This document shows positions 53,034-63,354 of a DNA stretch of 64,000 bases, one piece after another. The stretch's first letter is position 1, and the number at the start of each line of letters is the position of its first letter. Both the position numbers and the translations under genes were made by a program. This DNA comes from Lachnospiraceae bacterium (GTDB lineage: Bacteria > Bacillota > Clostridia > Lachnospirales > Lachnospiraceae): NCBI GenBank assembly GCA_015057035.1, contig SVFC01000009.1, positions 18,984 to 82,983 on the forward strand. Reading direction: 5' to 3'. The notes beneath the pieces are model-generated. The model worked only from the letters and a program-made list of their open reading frames with translations. It did no database searches and had not been told where the DNA came from.

Positions 53034-53420
53034 TTGATTCAGTTGAATTATAGAGATACAAAACCAATCTATGAACAAGTCAAAGATGGTATCTTGCAGA
53101 TGATTTACACACAGGTATTATCCCCAGAAGAAAAACTTCCTTCGGTTCGGGAAATGGCATCGCGACTAGCAATTAATCCAAACACCATTTCAAGAGCATA
53201 TAAAGAGCTGGAGCAGGAAGGAATACTATATACACAATCGGGAATCGGAACTTTTGTAAATAAGGAAATGGAACTACAGGATAAAATGACAGAAAGTCTC
53301 TATCAACAGTTTGATAAGGTGACAAGGCAACTGTTTTTGTATTCCGTTACCCCAGAGGAAATTAACGAGAGAGTGCAGGGACTAGCGAAGGGAGGACTCA
53401 TAGATGATTCAAGTAAATAA
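53034..53420 (+). CDS. GntR-family transcriptional regulator, YtrA subfamily
   Basis: The 128-residue regulator has an N-terminal winged helix (K-P-I-Y-E-Q-V-K-D-G, L-P-S-V-R-E-M-A-S-R-L-A-I-N-P-N-T-I-S-R-A-Y-K-E-L-E) and only a short helical C-terminal dimerisation region, which is the YtrA type. The start is TTG at 53034, with GGAGGGGAG just upstream. It overlaps the ABC ATPase gene by 17 bases. The matching operator upstream indicates self-regulation together with the transporter; inducers of YtrA in Bacillus are cell-wall antibiotics, which is only an analogy here. Confidence 0.92.
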   Translation: MIQLNYRDTKPIYEQVKDGILQMIYTQVLSPEEKLPSVREMASRLAINPNTISRAYKELEQEGILYTQSGIGTFVNKEMELQDKMTESLYQQFDKVTRQLFLYSVTPEEINERVQGLAKGGLIDDSSK

Positions 53421-54309
53421 TGTGATCAAAGAATTTGATGGCTTTCGCGCATTAGATGGTGTGAATATGCATGTGGGAAAAGGCGATATCTATGGACTGG
53501 TTGGACCAAATGGTGCAGGGAAGTCTACGATTATCCGTCATTTGACCGGTGTATATCGTCAGGATGCAGGAGAGGTTTTCGTGGCAGGAGAGCCAGTATT
53601 CGAAAATCGTCTGGTAAAAGCCAAAATCGCATATATTCCAGATGAACTATTTTATTTTTTACAGGCAGATACATTGGAAATGATGCGTTATTATAAAGGG
53701 TTATATCCAACCTTTGATGAAGAGATGTTCTACAAATTAAAGGAATATTTCCCAGCGATTAACCTGAAGCGAAATATACGCAGACTTTCCAAAGGTATGC
53801 AAAAGCAGGTAGCATTTTGGCTGGCAATTTGCTGCAAACCAGAGATTTTAATCCTTGATGAACCTGTAGACGGTTTGGACCCGGTAATGCGAAGACAGAT
53901 CTGGAGTATTCTTCTGGCAGAAGTATCAGAACGTCAGATGACGGTGCTGGTTTCTTCTCACAACTTAAGAGAGTTGGAAGACGTGTGTGACCATGTGGGT
54001 ATTATGAATAAGGGAAAAGTTATTATTGAACGTTCTCTTTCAGAACTTCAGGGAAACATTGCCAAGATTCAGGTGGCTTGTCAGAATGGTATGCCAAAAT
54101 TACCTCAAGAGTTCAAAGTGCTTCATATGTCCAATACAGGGCGCGTATATACGCTGATTGTTCGTGGTAATCCACAGGAAGCAGCAGACATCATTGCAAA
54201 TGACGAGCATCAGTTTGCAATTGTTGATATTCTTCCTTTGACTTTGGAAGAAATCTTTATTTATGAGATGGGAGGTGTAGATTATGAAGTCAAAGATATC
54301 CTTTTTTAA
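53404..54309 (+). CDS. ABC transporter ATP-binding protein (YtrB-like)
   Basis: The 301-residue ATPase has Walker A (G-P-N-G-A-G-K-S-T), a Q-loop region without a clear Gln (Y-I-P-D-E-L), the signature L-S-K-G-M-Q-K-Q, Walker B (I-L-I-L-D-E-P-V-D-G-L-D) and the H-loop (S-S-H-N-L). A C-terminal extension of about 80 residues follows. It overlaps the regulator and the permease genes at both ends, so all three are coupled. It powers the permease encoded next. Confidence 0.95.
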   Translation: MIQVNNVIKEFDGFRALDGVNMHVGKGDIYGLVGPNGAGKSTIIRHLTGVYRQDAGEVFVAGEPVFENRLVKAKIAYIPDELFYFLQADTLEMMRYYKGLYPTFDEEMFYKLKEYFPAINLKRNIRRLSKGMQKQVAFWLAICCKPEILILDEPVDGLDPVMRRQIWSILLAEVSERQMTVLVSSHNLRELEDVCDHVGIMNKGKVIIERSLSELQGNIAKIQVACQNGMPKLPQEFKVLHMSNTGRVYTLIVRGNPQEAADIIANDEHQFAIVDILPLTLEEIFIYEMGGVDYEVKDILF

Positions 54310-56647
54310 TAAAGCAATCTTTTTGAAAAATGTGACACTCTATTGGCCAATCTGGGGAATCTACACATTATTCCTATTGTTTGCAATGCCGTTTTCTCTT
54401 TGGATTAGTTTGAGTTCCAGATATAACACAACTCCATTATCTGAAGACCGTATGGTAAGTGAAATCTACTATGTGCTTACACCACAGTACTATATTTTCG
54501 TGATTGCAATTGCTGCAGTCATTATGGGCATGGCGTTGTTTAGTTACTTGTATAAGAGCCAGAGTGCCAATATGATACATTCTCTTCCCGTGGATAGAAC
54601 AGAGTTATTTGGAACCAATGTGATTTCAGGACTGGCATTTTTGATTGTTCCTCAGATTCTTACCTTTGTGATTACGGTATTGGTATGCCTATCTGAAGGA
54701 GTAACTAAAGTAGAATATATCGCAATGTGGTTATTGTTTGCTATGGCAGTGGCATTTATAGCCTTTGGATTTGTAACGGTATGTGCTTTTTTTACGGGAC
54801 AGCTCGTTGCAATGCCACTGTATGTAATCTGGATTAATGTATTTGCATATGTTATCAGTGGTGTTGTTAGTTATGTTGTACACATTTTCGGATACGGAAT
54901 TAATGATTCCGGCCTACTTTCCAATGAGGTTTTGATTTGGTTTTCACCATTCTTTAACTGCTTGTCTAAGATTGATGTGCATCATATGAAATGGTATGAT
55001 GAAGGGGCATATAAACCAGCAACTCTTGAGTTTGAGGGAATCGAATGTCTGGTAGTTTACTTTATCGTTGCGGTAATCTTATATGCAGTGGCATATGTTG
55101 TTTACCGTATGCGCAAGATTGAACAGGCGGGAGATTTAATCACGGTTGAGATTATTAAGCCTATTTTCCGTTGGGGAGCAGGAACTTTATGTGGATTTTA
55201 TGTTACTCTGTTTTTTGCTTCAATCTTTGGTGGAGTAGGATATGACTTTGGCATAATTACATTTGCTCTTGGATTATTGTTCTTCGGTAGTTTGTTTTAC
55301 TTCTTCGCAGATATGTTTGTGCGCAAAACCTTCCGCGTATTTAAGAAAAAGAATTGGAAAGGTTGTGGATTATTCTGTGTTGCATTAGTACTTACTTTTG
55401 TGGCATTAATCGGATATGCGAATCTGGAAGAAAAGCGTGTGCCAAATGCAAAGGACGTGGAATCTGTTAGAATTACTATGAACTATAGAATGGATTACAC
55501 GGAAGAAGATATTGAAACTGCCATTGCTATTCATAAGATGATTCTAGAAGATATTGATTATTATGAAGAAATGGATAACAATAATTTCATTAATTCTACT
55601 GATGAATATGTTCGTATTAATTACAATTTAAAAAATGGCACAACAATGTATCGTTCCTATAGAATTCCTGCCAAAGAGCCAGGTTTGTCGGTGATTGAAT
55701 ATATCCAACTGCAGGAACAGCAGACAGATAGACTTATGGACAATTGGTTTGGTACAGGATATCAGAGGGTTACCTCTTTTGATTATGGATTTTTAAGAAT
55801 TAGAGGCTATTATGACAAGTATGACGCTGCAGGAATGCGGCTTACAGATGACATGTCTACGGAACTGACGCAGACGCAGAGTAAACGCCTTTTTGATGCA
55901 ATTATCGCAGATGCTAACGAGGGAACACTTTTAAAATACAATAATCTTGATGAAGACAAATATTTTAACGACTATGTAACATATGAGATTCATTTAGAAT
56001 ATAGAATTCCTGAGAAAACAACTGCAAGAGGAATCTACGTAGATGATATGGTGTCTGCTTATCAGTCGGTAAATGTACGGTTTGGAAAAGACTGCAAGAA
56101 TATTGTCTCAACAATTGCCGACATGGGATTAAAATTCATCGATTCAGAGGATGATATTGTTTGGTATGAAAAGGGAGAAAATGCTCCTGTTCCAGAAATC
56201 TCATTGGAGAACTATATTGGTTCATATTATGATGAGATAGAGACATTCCATGATAGCTGGATTAAAATTGGTTATTATGCTGATTCCATTGAGGGAGACA
56301 AAAAACAGAAAGTTCTGGATGAAGCATACGAGATAACAGCAGAACAGCAGGAGATCTTGTATGAGGCTATGGTAAAAGACTGGCTGGATGGCAAGATGCT
56401 AAAATATAACTGGAAAGATTTCGAAGATTACAATGGATATCAGGGAGAAAAATATGAGGGCAATGCTAATGTGTTCCACCTTATTGTGACTTATGTGATT
56501 CCTGGTACGTGGAATAATGAAAGTGAGGTTGTATTGTTTGGTAGAGACTGTACCAACCTCATCAATGCGATTGTTGAGTGTGGAATTGTAGAAAAAGCAG
56601 AAGACATCTGTTGGACGACGGACAATTGGGATGTACAAGTGCAATAA
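54284..56647 (+). CDS. ABC-2 type permease with large C-terminal extracytoplasmic domain
   Basis: The 787-residue protein has two groups of membrane helices in residues 15-385. A hydrophilic C-terminal region of about 390 residues follows, containing repeated halves of the type D-D-M-S-T-E-L-T-Q-T-Q-S-K-R-L and Y-E-I-T-A-E-Q-Q-E-I-L-Y-E. I recall this as DUF6449 in similar Clostridial permeases. It could bind an external ligand such as a peptide antibiotic. It overlaps the ATPase gene by 26 bases and ends at a strong terminator. Confidence 0.85.
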   Translation: MKSKISFFNKAIFLKNVTLYWPIWGIYTLFLLFAMPFSLWISLSSRYNTTPLSEDRMVSEIYYVLTPQYYIFVIAIAAVIMGMALFSYLYKSQSANMIHSLPVDRTELFGTNVISGLAFLIVPQILTFVITVLVCLSEGVTKVEYIAMWLLFAMAVAFIAFGFVTVCAFFTGQLVAMPLYVIWINVFAYVISGVVSYVVHIFGYGINDSGLLSNEVLIWFSPFFNCLSKIDVHHMKWYDEGAYKPATLEFEGIECLVVYFIVAVILYAVAYVVYRMRKIEQAGDLITVEIIKPIFRWGAGTLCGFYVTLFFASIFGGVGYDFGIITFALGLLFFGSLFYFFADMFVRKTFRVFKKKNWKGCGLFCVALVLTFVALIGYANLEEKRVPNAKDVESVRITMNYRMDYTEEDIETAIAIHKMILEDIDYYEEMDNNNFINSTDEYVRINYNLKNGTTMYRSYRIPAKEPGLSVIEYIQLQEQQTDRLMDNWFGTGYQRVTSFDYGFLRIRGYYDKYDAAGMRLTDDMSTELTQTQSKRLFDAIIADANEGTLLKYNNLDEDKYFNDYVTYEIHLEYRIPEKTTARGIYVDDMVSAYQSVNVRFGKDCKNIVSTIADMGLKFIDSEDDIVWYEKGENAPVPEISLENYIGSYYDEIETFHDSWIKIGYYADSIEGDKKQKVLDEAYEITAEQQEILYEAMVKDWLDGKMLKYNWKDFEDYNGYQGEKYEGNANVFHLIVTYVIPGTWNNESEVVLFGRDCTNLINAIVECGIVEKAEDICWTTDNWDVQVQ

Positions 56648-56660
56648 AAAGTTTAGAGGT

Positions 56661-56692
56661 AACTGGGGCTTGAATAAAGCCCCAGTTTTATT
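56661..56692 (+). terminator. Terminator of the GntR-ABC operon
   Basis: AACTGGGGCTT (56661-56671) pairs perfectly with AAGCCCCAGTT (56677-56687) around a 5-base loop, then TTTATTG. Confidence 0.9.
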
Positions 56693-56750
56693 GTATATTA
56701 TTATTGGTTTATTCTGTGCCTGTGGATAAAGGCGCAGCAAGGAGAGAACA

Positions 56751-58130
56751 ATGAGTAAACAGCATGTAATATACAAAGTACAACCAGACAGCATCGCAGC
56801 AGAGATGGAGATTGAAGCAGGCGATATTCTGGTGTCTATCAATGGAAAAGAAATAGAAGACGTATTTGACTATCATTTTTATGTTAATGACACTTTTTTA
56901 GATGTGGTTATCCGAAAAGCAGATGGAGAAGAGTGGGAGCTGGAAATCGAGAAGGAGTTCGACGAGGACTTAGGAATCGAGTTCGAAAATGGTCTTATGG
57001 ACGATTACAAATCCTGCACCAACAAGTGTATGTTCTGCTTTATCGACCAGATGCCACCGGGAATGAGAGAAACTCTGTATTTTAAGGATGACGATTCACG
57101 TCTGTCTTTTTTACAGGGCAACTACATTACTCTTACCAATATGAAGGACAAGGATTTGGAACGTATTATCCAGTACAAACTTGCTCCAATTAACATTTCG
57201 GTGCATACCACCAATCCAGAACTTCGCTGTAAGATGCTTCATAATCGTTTTGCAGGAGAGGCCTTAAAGAAAATTGACCGTCTTTATGAAGCAGGCATTC
57301 AGATGAATGGACAGATCGTATTGTGTAAAGGGGAGAATGACGGGGAAGAATTAGAACGTACCTTAAGTGATTTGTCGAAGTATCTTCCTTATATGGAAAG
57401 CTTATCTGTTGTACCAGTAGGACTGACAAAATATCGTGACGGTTTGTATCCATTAGAGCCTTTTACCAGAGAAGATGCAATAGAAGTAATTAGGACCATT
57501 GAAAAGTGGCAGAATATCTGTATGGAAGAACACGATATGCATTTTGTGCAGGCAAGTGACGAATGGTATCTCCTGGCGGGGCTTCCGCTTCCAGAGGAAG
57601 AACGCTATGACGGATATATCCAGCTGGAAAATGGCGTAGGAATGCTTCGTCTATTGATTACGGAATTCCAGGATGCTTTGGAAGAGTATAGACAAGATGC
57701 TGAAATGAAGGCAGAGGCTATGGAGTATCTGGAGGAATGTGGTGGACATCATAAGGTGACCATTGCCACAGGAAGACTGGCGGCACCATTTATCAAGAAA
57801 CTGGCGGATGATTTTATGGCAGAGTTCCCAGGATATGAAGTGGAAGTAGTAGATATCCGTAATGATTTCTTTGGAGAGAGAATTACCGTATCCGGTTTAA
57901 TTACTGCTCAAGATATGGTGGCTCAGTTAAAAGATAAAGAGTTAGGAAATGCAGTGGCAATCCCTTGCAATATGCTTCGTATGGGAGAGAGTGTATTCTT
58001 AGATGACATGACAGTAGAAGAGGTGGAAAACGCTTTACAAGTTTCACTGCTTATTGTAAAATCAAGCGGTCAAGCCCTTTTGGAAGGTATGCTTGGCTGT
58101 GAACTAGAAGAGGAGGAAGAATATGAGTAA
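56751..58130 (+). CDS. DUF512 family PDZ-radical-SAM-like protein
   Basis: The 459-residue protein begins with a PDZ-like domain (about 1-65; [16 protein letters not shown]). It then has a cysteine motif [12 protein letters not shown] (near residue 88) of the CxxxCxxC radical-SAM type, a barrel-like middle and the C-terminal DUF512 region (T-G-R-L-A-A-P-F). The reaction is unknown. The gene overlaps der by 8 bases, and this neighbourhood is conserved in Clostridia. Confidence 0.88.
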   Translation: MSKQHVIYKVQPDSIAAEMEIEAGDILVSINGKEIEDVFDYHFYVNDTFLDVVIRKADGEEWELEIEKEFDEDLGIEFENGLMDDYKSCTNKCMFCFIDQMPPGMRETLYFKDDDSRLSFLQGNYITLTNMKDKDLERIIQYKLAPINISVHTTNPELRCKMLHNRFAGEALKKIDRLYEAGIQMNGQIVLCKGENDGEELERTLSDLSKYLPYMESLSVVPVGLTKYRDGLYPLEPFTREDAIEVIRTIEKWQNICMEEHDMHFVQASDEWYLLAGLPLPEEERYDGYIQLENGVGMLRLLITEFQDALEEYRQDAEMKAEAMEYLEECGGHHKVTIATGRLAAPFIKKLADDFMAEFPGYEVEVVDIRNDFFGERITVSGLITAQDMVAQLKDKELGNAVAIPCNMLRMGESVFLDDMTVEEVENALQVSLLIVKSSGQALLEGMLGCELEEEEEYE

Positions 58131-59448
58131 ACCAATCGTGGCCATTGTTGGCCGTCCAAATGTTGGAAAATCGACTCTTTTTAACACTCTTGCAGGAGAA
58201 CGTATCTCTATCGTAAAAGATACTCCTGGTGTAACAAGAGACCGTATATATGCAGACGTATCCTGGTTGGATTATAACTTTACAATGATTGATACAGGTG
58301 GTATTGAACCAGAAAGCGGAGACATCATCCTGTCCCAGATGCGTGAACAGGCTCAGATTGCTATTGATACTGCAGACGTAATTATGTTTATCGTAGACGT
58401 AAGACAGGGACTTCAGGACGCAGATTCTAAAGTGGCTGATATGCTTCGCCGTTCTCACAAGCCAGTTGTCCTTGTAGTGAACAAGGTGGACAGCTTTGAG
58501 AAATTCCAGGCAGATGTTTATGAATTCTACAATTTAGGAATTGGCGATCCATTCCCAGTATCTGCAACAGAAAAGACTGGTCTTGGTGATATGTTAGACG
58601 AAGTTGTAAAATACTTCCCAGAATCTGCCAAGGAAGAAGTAGAAGACGAACGTCCTAAGATTGCCATTATCGGTAAACCAAACGTAGGAAAATCATCATT
58701 AGTAAATAAGCTTGCTCAGGAAGATCGTGTTATTGTCTCTAACATCGCAGGAACTACCCGTGATGCTATTGATACGGTAATCAAGTACAATAAACAGGAA
58801 TATGTATTTATTGATACAGCGGGAATCCGTAGAAAGAGCAAAGTAACAGAAGATATCGAACGATTCAGTATCATTCGTGCTGTAGCAGCGGTAGAACGTG
58901 CAGACGTGGTTATTCTTGTAATTGATGCTACTGAAGGTGTTACAGAGCAGGATGCTAAGATTGCAGGAATTGCCCATGACAGAGGAAAAGGTATCATCAT
59001 CGCTGTAAATAAATGGGATGCTATCGAGAAGAACAACGATACTGTAAAAGAACATACTCAGGATATCCGTGATGTTTTAAGCTTTATGCCATATGCAGAG
59101 ATTTTATTTATCTCAGCAAAATCAGGACAGAGACTTCACAAAATCTTTGAGATGATAGATATTGTTATTGAAAACAATAGCATGCGTGTTGCAACTGGTG
59201 TGTTAAATGAAATCGTAACAGAGGCAGTTGCTATGCAACAGCCACCTACAGACAAGGGTAAGAGACTTAAGATTTATTATGTAACCCAGGTATCCGTAAA
59301 GCCACCAACATTTGTTATTTTCGTAAATGATAAAAACCTGATGCATTTCTCATATACCAGATATTTGGAAAACCGCATCCGTGATACTTTTGGATTTAGA
59401 GGAACTGCTCTCAAATTCATTACCCGTGAACGAAAGGAAGAGAAATAA
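58123..59448 (+). CDS. der: Ribosome biogenesis GTPase Der (EngA)
   Basis: The 441-residue protein has two tandem GTPase domains, with G-R-P-N-V-G-K-S-T and D-T-G-G-I in the first and G-K-P-N-V-G-K-S-S and D-T-A-G-I in the second. N-K-V-D and N-K-W-D are the G4 motifs. A C-terminal KH-like domain follows. It is essential for 50S assembly in known bacteria. GGAGGAAG lies before the ATG inside the upstream gene. Confidence 0.98.
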   Translation: MSKPIVAIVGRPNVGKSTLFNTLAGERISIVKDTPGVTRDRIYADVSWLDYNFTMIDTGGIEPESGDIILSQMREQAQIAIDTADVIMFIVDVRQGLQDADSKVADMLRRSHKPVVLVVNKVDSFEKFQADVYEFYNLGIGDPFPVSATEKTGLGDMLDEVVKYFPESAKEEVEDERPKIAIIGKPNVGKSSLVNKLAQEDRVIVSNIAGTTRDAIDTVIKYNKQEYVFIDTAGIRRKSKVTEDIERFSIIRAVAAVERADVVILVIDATEGVTEQDAKIAGIAHDRGKGIIIAVNKWDAIEKNNDTVKEHTQDIRDVLSFMPYAEILFISAKSGQRLHKIFEMIDIVIENNSMRVATGVLNEIVTEAVAMQQPPTDKGKRLKIYYVTQVSVKPPTFVIFVNDKNLMHFSYTRYLENRIRDTFGFRGTALKFITRERKEEK

Positions 59449-59451
59449 AAT

Positions 59452-60132
59452 ATGGAATTTTTAGCTCGTGTTTTAGCGTTAGTGATTGGATACGCTTTTG
59501 GTATTTTTCAGACTGGATATATCTATGGAAAAATGCGTGGAGTTGACATTCGTCAGCACGGAAGTGGTAACACTGGTGCCACAAATACTCTTCGTACCTT
59601 TGGATGGAAGGGTGGCGTAATTACCTTCGCAGGAGACTGTTTAAAAGCAGTACTTGCTATGTGGGTTGCGACTCTTTTGTTAACAGATTGGGTGTATGCA
59701 GATGCCCTTGTGATTCAGATTTATGCTGGTTTAGGTGCAGTATTAGGACATAACTTCCCATTCTACTTAAACTTCAAGGGTGGAAAAGGCATTGCTTGTA
59801 CCGCAGGGGTGGCTTTCGTTGTTTGTCCAGCTGCTGTACCAGTTTGTTTGACCGTATTTATTCTCTGTCTTGCATTAAGTCAGTATGTATCACTTGGTTC
59901 TATCCTTATGGCACTGTTGTTTATTATTCAGGTATTCGTATTTAATGGCTATGGAATTTTGGAATTGTACGGAACAGATGCAATGGAATTCAATATTCTG
60001 GCATTTATCTTAGGTGCAATGGCCATTATCCGCCATAAAGACAACATTATTCGTTTGGCGAAAGGCACTGAGAATAAAATCGGTAAGAAACCAGAGATTA
60101 CTACAGACAATCAGGATTCTAAGGAAGTATAG
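59452..60132 (+). CDS. plsY: Glycerol-3-phosphate acyltransferase PlsY
   Basis: The 226-residue membrane enzyme transfers acyl groups from acyl-phosphate to glycerol-3-phosphate, the first step of phospholipid synthesis. Motifs are G-S-G-N-T-G-A-T-N-T-L-R-T-F-G, the G-H-N-F-P loop and F-K-G-G-K-G-I-A. About six membrane segments are visible. It sits between der and gpsA, whose product supplies its substrate. Confidence 0.97.
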   Translation: MEFLARVLALVIGYAFGIFQTGYIYGKMRGVDIRQHGSGNTGATNTLRTFGWKGGVITFAGDCLKAVLAMWVATLLLTDWVYADALVIQIYAGLGAVLGHNFPFYLNFKGGKGIACTAGVAFVVCPAAVPVCLTVFILCLALSQYVSLGSILMALLFIIQVFVFNGYGILELYGTDAMEFNILAFILGAMAIIRHKDNIIRLAKGTENKIGKKPEITTDNQDSKEV

Positions 60133-60144
60133 AAGGAAATAGTA

Positions 60145-61152
60145 ATGAGAAAAGTTGGAATTATTGGTGCTGGTAGTTGGGGCACCGCTCTTGCAAAAAA
60201 TCTTGCCAATAACGGGCATCAGGTAACTATCTGGTCCATTATGGAAGATGAAATCAAAATGTTACAGGAACACAGAGAACATCTGGACAAACTTCCAGGG
60301 GTAAAACTTCCTGAAGGTATGGAATTTACCTGTGATATGGAAACTGCAGTTGTAGGACAGGATTTGCTGGTTCTCGCAGTGCCATCTATTTTTACCAGAA
60401 GTACAGCAAAGGCGATGGCTCCTTATGTAACAGAAGGCCAGGTCATTGTCTGCGTGGCAAAGGGTATTGAAGACGAAACCCTTATGACTATTACAGAGGT
60501 TGTAGAAGATGAAATCCCTGTGGCGGATGTGTGTGTATTATGTGGACCATCCCATGCAGAAGAAGTTGGTGTAGGACTTCCTACCACCGTAGTTGCAGGC
60601 GCTAAAACCAGAAAAACAGCAGAACTTGTGCAGGATACCTTTATGAATGAAACCTTCCGTGTATATACAAGCCCTGACGTGCTTGGTATGGAGCTTGGTG
60701 GTTCCTTAAAGAACGTCATCGCTCTTGCGGCAGGTATGGCAGACGGACTTGGTTATGGTGATAACACCAAAGCTGCACTTATCACCCGTGGCATTTCGGA
60801 AGTATCCCGCCTTGCAGTAGCAATGGGAGCAAAGCCAGAAACCTTAAATGGTCTGACTGGTATCGGTGATCTGATTGTAACCTGTCAGAGTAAGCACAGC
60901 CGTAACCGTAAAGCAGGTATGCTCATGGGTCAGGGAATGACTATGGATGAAGCAACCAAGGAAGTTAAGATGGTAGTAGAAGGTATCTATTCTGCCAAAG
61001 CAGCCCTTGCTCTTGCGAAAAAATACTATGTTACTATGCCTATTATCGAACAGGTAAACCTTGTACTGTTTGAAAATAAATCCGTACAGGAAGCAGTTGC
61101 AGACCTTATGGTTCGAGACAAGAGAGCGGAACATACTAATTTGAATTGGTAG
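60145..61152 (+). CDS. gpsA: NAD(P)-dependent glycerol-3-phosphate dehydrogenase
   Basis: The 335-residue cytoplasmic enzyme makes glycerol-3-phosphate for PlsY. It has the Rossmann motif G-A-G-S-W-G-T-A-L-A, V-A-K-G-I-E, the substrate loop G-P-S-H-A-E-E-V and the catalytic Lys in L-K-N-V-I-A-L-A-A-G, followed by L-T-G-I-G-D-L-I-V-T-C. It follows plsY by 12 bases. Confidence 0.98.
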   Translation: MRKVGIIGAGSWGTALAKNLANNGHQVTIWSIMEDEIKMLQEHREHLDKLPGVKLPEGMEFTCDMETAVVGQDLLVLAVPSIFTRSTAKAMAPYVTEGQVIVCVAKGIEDETLMTITEVVEDEIPVADVCVLCGPSHAEEVGVGLPTTVVAGAKTRKTAELVQDTFMNETFRVYTSPDVLGMELGGSLKNVIALAAGMADGLGYGDNTKAALITRGISEVSRLAVAMGAKPETLNGLTGIGDLIVTCQSKHSRNRKAGMLMGQGMTMDEATKEVKMVVEGIYSAKAALALAKKYYVTMPIIEQVNLVLFENKSVQEAVADLMVRDKRAEHTNLNW

Positions 61153-61161
61153 GAAAATACT

Positions 61162-61596
61162 ATGGAAAAGATTCGTATCAAATATTTTACAGATAAAATT
61201 GAAAAATTAGACTATATCGACGGCAAATCCGACTGGATAGACCTTCGTGCTTCGGAAGAGGTGGAACTGAAAGCCGGAGACTTCAAGTTAATTCCTCTTG
61301 GTGTTGCTATGGAACTTCCAAAGGGATATGAAGGACACATTGCTCCAAGAAGCTCAACCTTCAAAACCTGGGGCTTAATCCAGACTAACAGTATCGGTAT
61401 TGTGGACAATACCTACTGTGGTGACGACGATATGTGGCGCATGCCAGTTTACGCAACCCGCGACACTGTGATTCACGTAAATGACCGTATCGCACAGTTT
61501 CGTATTGTAGAGAACCAGCCTAAGATTGTTTTTGAAGAGGTGGAACACCTTGGAAATGACAGCAGAGGTGGATTTGGAACGACTGGGGTGTCGTAA
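61162..61596 (+). CDS. dut: dUTP diphosphatase
   Basis: The 144-residue trimeric enzyme hydrolyses dUTP. Its conserved motifs are D-L-R-A-S (1), P-R-S-S-T-F-K-T-W-G-L (2), G-I-V-D-N-T-Y-C-G-D-D-D (3), R-I-A-Q-F-R-I-V (4) and R-G-G-F-G-T-T-G (5). It ends the der-plsY-gpsA-dut run and is followed by a terminator. Confidence 0.95.
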   Translation: MEKIRIKYFTDKIEKLDYIDGKSDWIDLRASEEVELKAGDFKLIPLGVAMELPKGYEGHIAPRSSTFKTWGLIQTNSIGIVDNTYCGDDDMWRMPVYATRDTVIHVNDRIAQFRIVENQPKIVFEEVEHLGNDSRGGFGTTGVS

Positions 61597-61627
61597 AAAG
61601 AAAAATAGAATGATGTATGATTTATAG

Positions 61628-61655
61628 AAACTCTCGCAGAAATACGAGAGTTTTT
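61628..61655 (+). terminator. Terminator after dut
   Basis: AAACTCTCG (61628-61636) pairs with CGAGAGTTT (61645-61653), followed by more T. Confidence 0.85.
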
Positions 61656-61742
61656 GTGTTCAAATACGATACTTTGATAATGTTTATAGATGTGATATAA
61701 TTAAGCAGATGGATAAAATGGTTCGATTTATTGAGGGGACAT

Positions 61743-62762
61743 ATGAGAAAAATAGACCTTAGTACAGTAAAAGATTGTGATAGGATTTGGGAATGTGGCG
61801 AATATGTAGTGGCTGCGGGAAAATTTCTATGGGTGTTTCGAAAAGATGGTAGTTTCGTAGCAAAAAGTAAGACCATCCGGCGCCCAGGGAAACTGTATTT
61901 TCTACCACCGGATAAGATCTTTGTTGTAGGTGGAGCAGATTATCAGTACCACTATATTAATCTGCAGACCGCTGAAGATATTTGGACTACATCATATGAT
62001 CGAAAGGGGTTTCTTCGTAGTCGGAGATTTGCAGCCTCGCCGGACAATTGTTATCTGTATGATATGTACCGTCACAATGTAAGAAATCAATGGTATGTGC
62101 TACGTTTTTCGTTAGAGAATTTTATGGTTTCCAAAGTAGAAGTGCCGGAAAGTTTGCGAACAACCATCGATATATATACAGATGAAGAAGGCGTTTTATA
62201 TGCCTTGCAGACACATCTACTAGGAGATGATGGTAAGATATCACAAAATGGTATATTGCGGATTGACTGGAGAGGAGAGAAACCGATATTTTCCTGGGAG
62301 TGTATGTGGCAAAGCGAACATAATAGGTGGAAAGAGTGGAATCATACAGATGGTCATTTTATTTTATGTGAAGATTATACTGTAATTGATATGGTAACAA
62401 TGCAGTCGTTTAATCTACTAGAAAATGATCCAGAAAAGGAATGGAAAAATGGAATACATATGCTTAATTCTATATATCTTCCAGAGAAAGAATTGTTGCT
62501 TGCGTTCTACGGGGAATATGGGGGAAATGTTGCGATTGACTGTAAAGCCAGAAAACTGGTCGCTCGATATGTATCAACTATTAATGCGGGATTTGCGGGA
62601 AATCTAATAGGAGATGAATACTGGATTGGTACGGAAGAAGGAATCGTACGCAAACCATTTCCTATAATTGAAGAACTTCCAAAGCTACCATCCCCATATT
62701 GGCGATGGGTAAAAGAGATGGAGAGAATACGTGGAGAAGAATTGAAGAATGAAAAGGAGTAA
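61743..62762 (+). CDS. Hypothetical protein, possibly propeller-like
   Basis: I do not recognise a family. The 339-residue protein has no signal peptide or membrane segment. It shows repeated beta-hairpins of about 40-50 residues (K-F-L-W-V-F-R-K-D-G-S-F-V, K-I-F-V-V-G-G-A-D-Y-Q-Y, Y-W-I-G-T-E-E-G-I-V-R-K-P-F), which is compatible with a cytoplasmic beta-propeller. It is rich in Trp and Tyr. GAGGGGAC lies before the ATG at 61743. The lipoprotein gene follows after 6 bases. Confidence 0.75.
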   Translation: MRKIDLSTVKDCDRIWECGEYVVAAGKFLWVFRKDGSFVAKSKTIRRPGKLYFLPPDKIFVVGGADYQYHYINLQTAEDIWTTSYDRKGFLRSRRFAASPDNCYLYDMYRHNVRNQWYVLRFSLENFMVSKVEVPESLRTTIDIYTDEEGVLYALQTHLLGDDGKISQNGILRIDWRGEKPIFSWECMWQSEHNRWKEWNHTDGHFILCEDYTVIDMVTMQSFNLLENDPEKEWKNGIHMLNSIYLPEKELLLAFYGEYGGNVAIDCKARKLVARYVSTINAGFAGNLIGDEYWIGTEEGIVRKPFPIIEELPKLPSPYWRWVKEMERIRGEELKNEKE

Positions 62763-62768
62763 AGAGTA

Positions 62769-63188
62769 TTGCATCGAGAGAGATACGGTTTAAGTAAAAA
62801 AGTAGCATTTTTGTTTTTGTTTGTGGTACTTGTTCTTACAGGTTGCACTAAGCAATCATATTCTTTTATCAATTCAGTTGAAGAAATTGAGAGAATAGAA
62901 ATTGTTGATGCGAAAAACAGCATGGAATTTACGGTTATTAAAACTCTTTCAGAAGAAGAGAAGCAGACGTTTTTGGAATCGTTTCAAAAGATTGAATTTG
63001 CGAAATATTATATTGGGGATCCAATGACTGTAAGTGGAACAGCAGTAAAGATAACCTATCCTGATGGAGATTATGAAATGATTTGTCATTACTGGGCGGA
63101 GTATGTAAAAAATGGTGAGATTTATTCTGTTCGAGAATCTTGTGATGAAAGCGAATTTAGAGAACTTCTTGCAAGCTATGTCGATTAG
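62769..63188 (+). CDS. Putative small lipoprotein
   Basis: The 139-residue protein starts with TTG at 62769, preceded by AAGGAG in the end of the upstream gene. It has a lipoprotein signal peptide with lipobox L-T-G-C at residues 23-26. The mature part is a small alpha/beta domain (I-E-R-I-E-I-V-D-A-K-N, L-S-E-E-E-K-Q-T-F-L-E-S-F-Q, V-K-I-T-Y-P-D-G-D-Y-E-M-I). It resembles many uncharacterised Clostridial lipoproteins; no function can be assigned. Confidence 0.75.
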   Translation: MHRERYGLSKKVAFLFLFVVLVLTGCTKQSYSFINSVEEIERIEIVDAKNSMEFTVIKTLSEEEKQTFLESFQKIEFAKYYIGDPMTVSGTAVKITYPDGDYEMICHYWAEYVKNGEIYSVRESCDESEFRELLASYVD

Positions 63189-63354
63189 ATGGGATAAATA
63201 AGCTATATCCAATATCCTCTGAATATGTAATTACATAAGCAGCATAATCCAAATATCAATGTAAGCGGAATCAGTACGAGTAATATTTTATAAAAGATTT
63301 TCAGGGTTTTATATAGTCATTATAGCACAGAAACAGATATCAGAATAGGTTTTC

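Noticed and set aside
63300..63354. Small open frames in the gap before the MsmK-type gene
   Set aside because: They are short, AT-rich, lack ribosome-binding sites and overlap the regulatory repeats.
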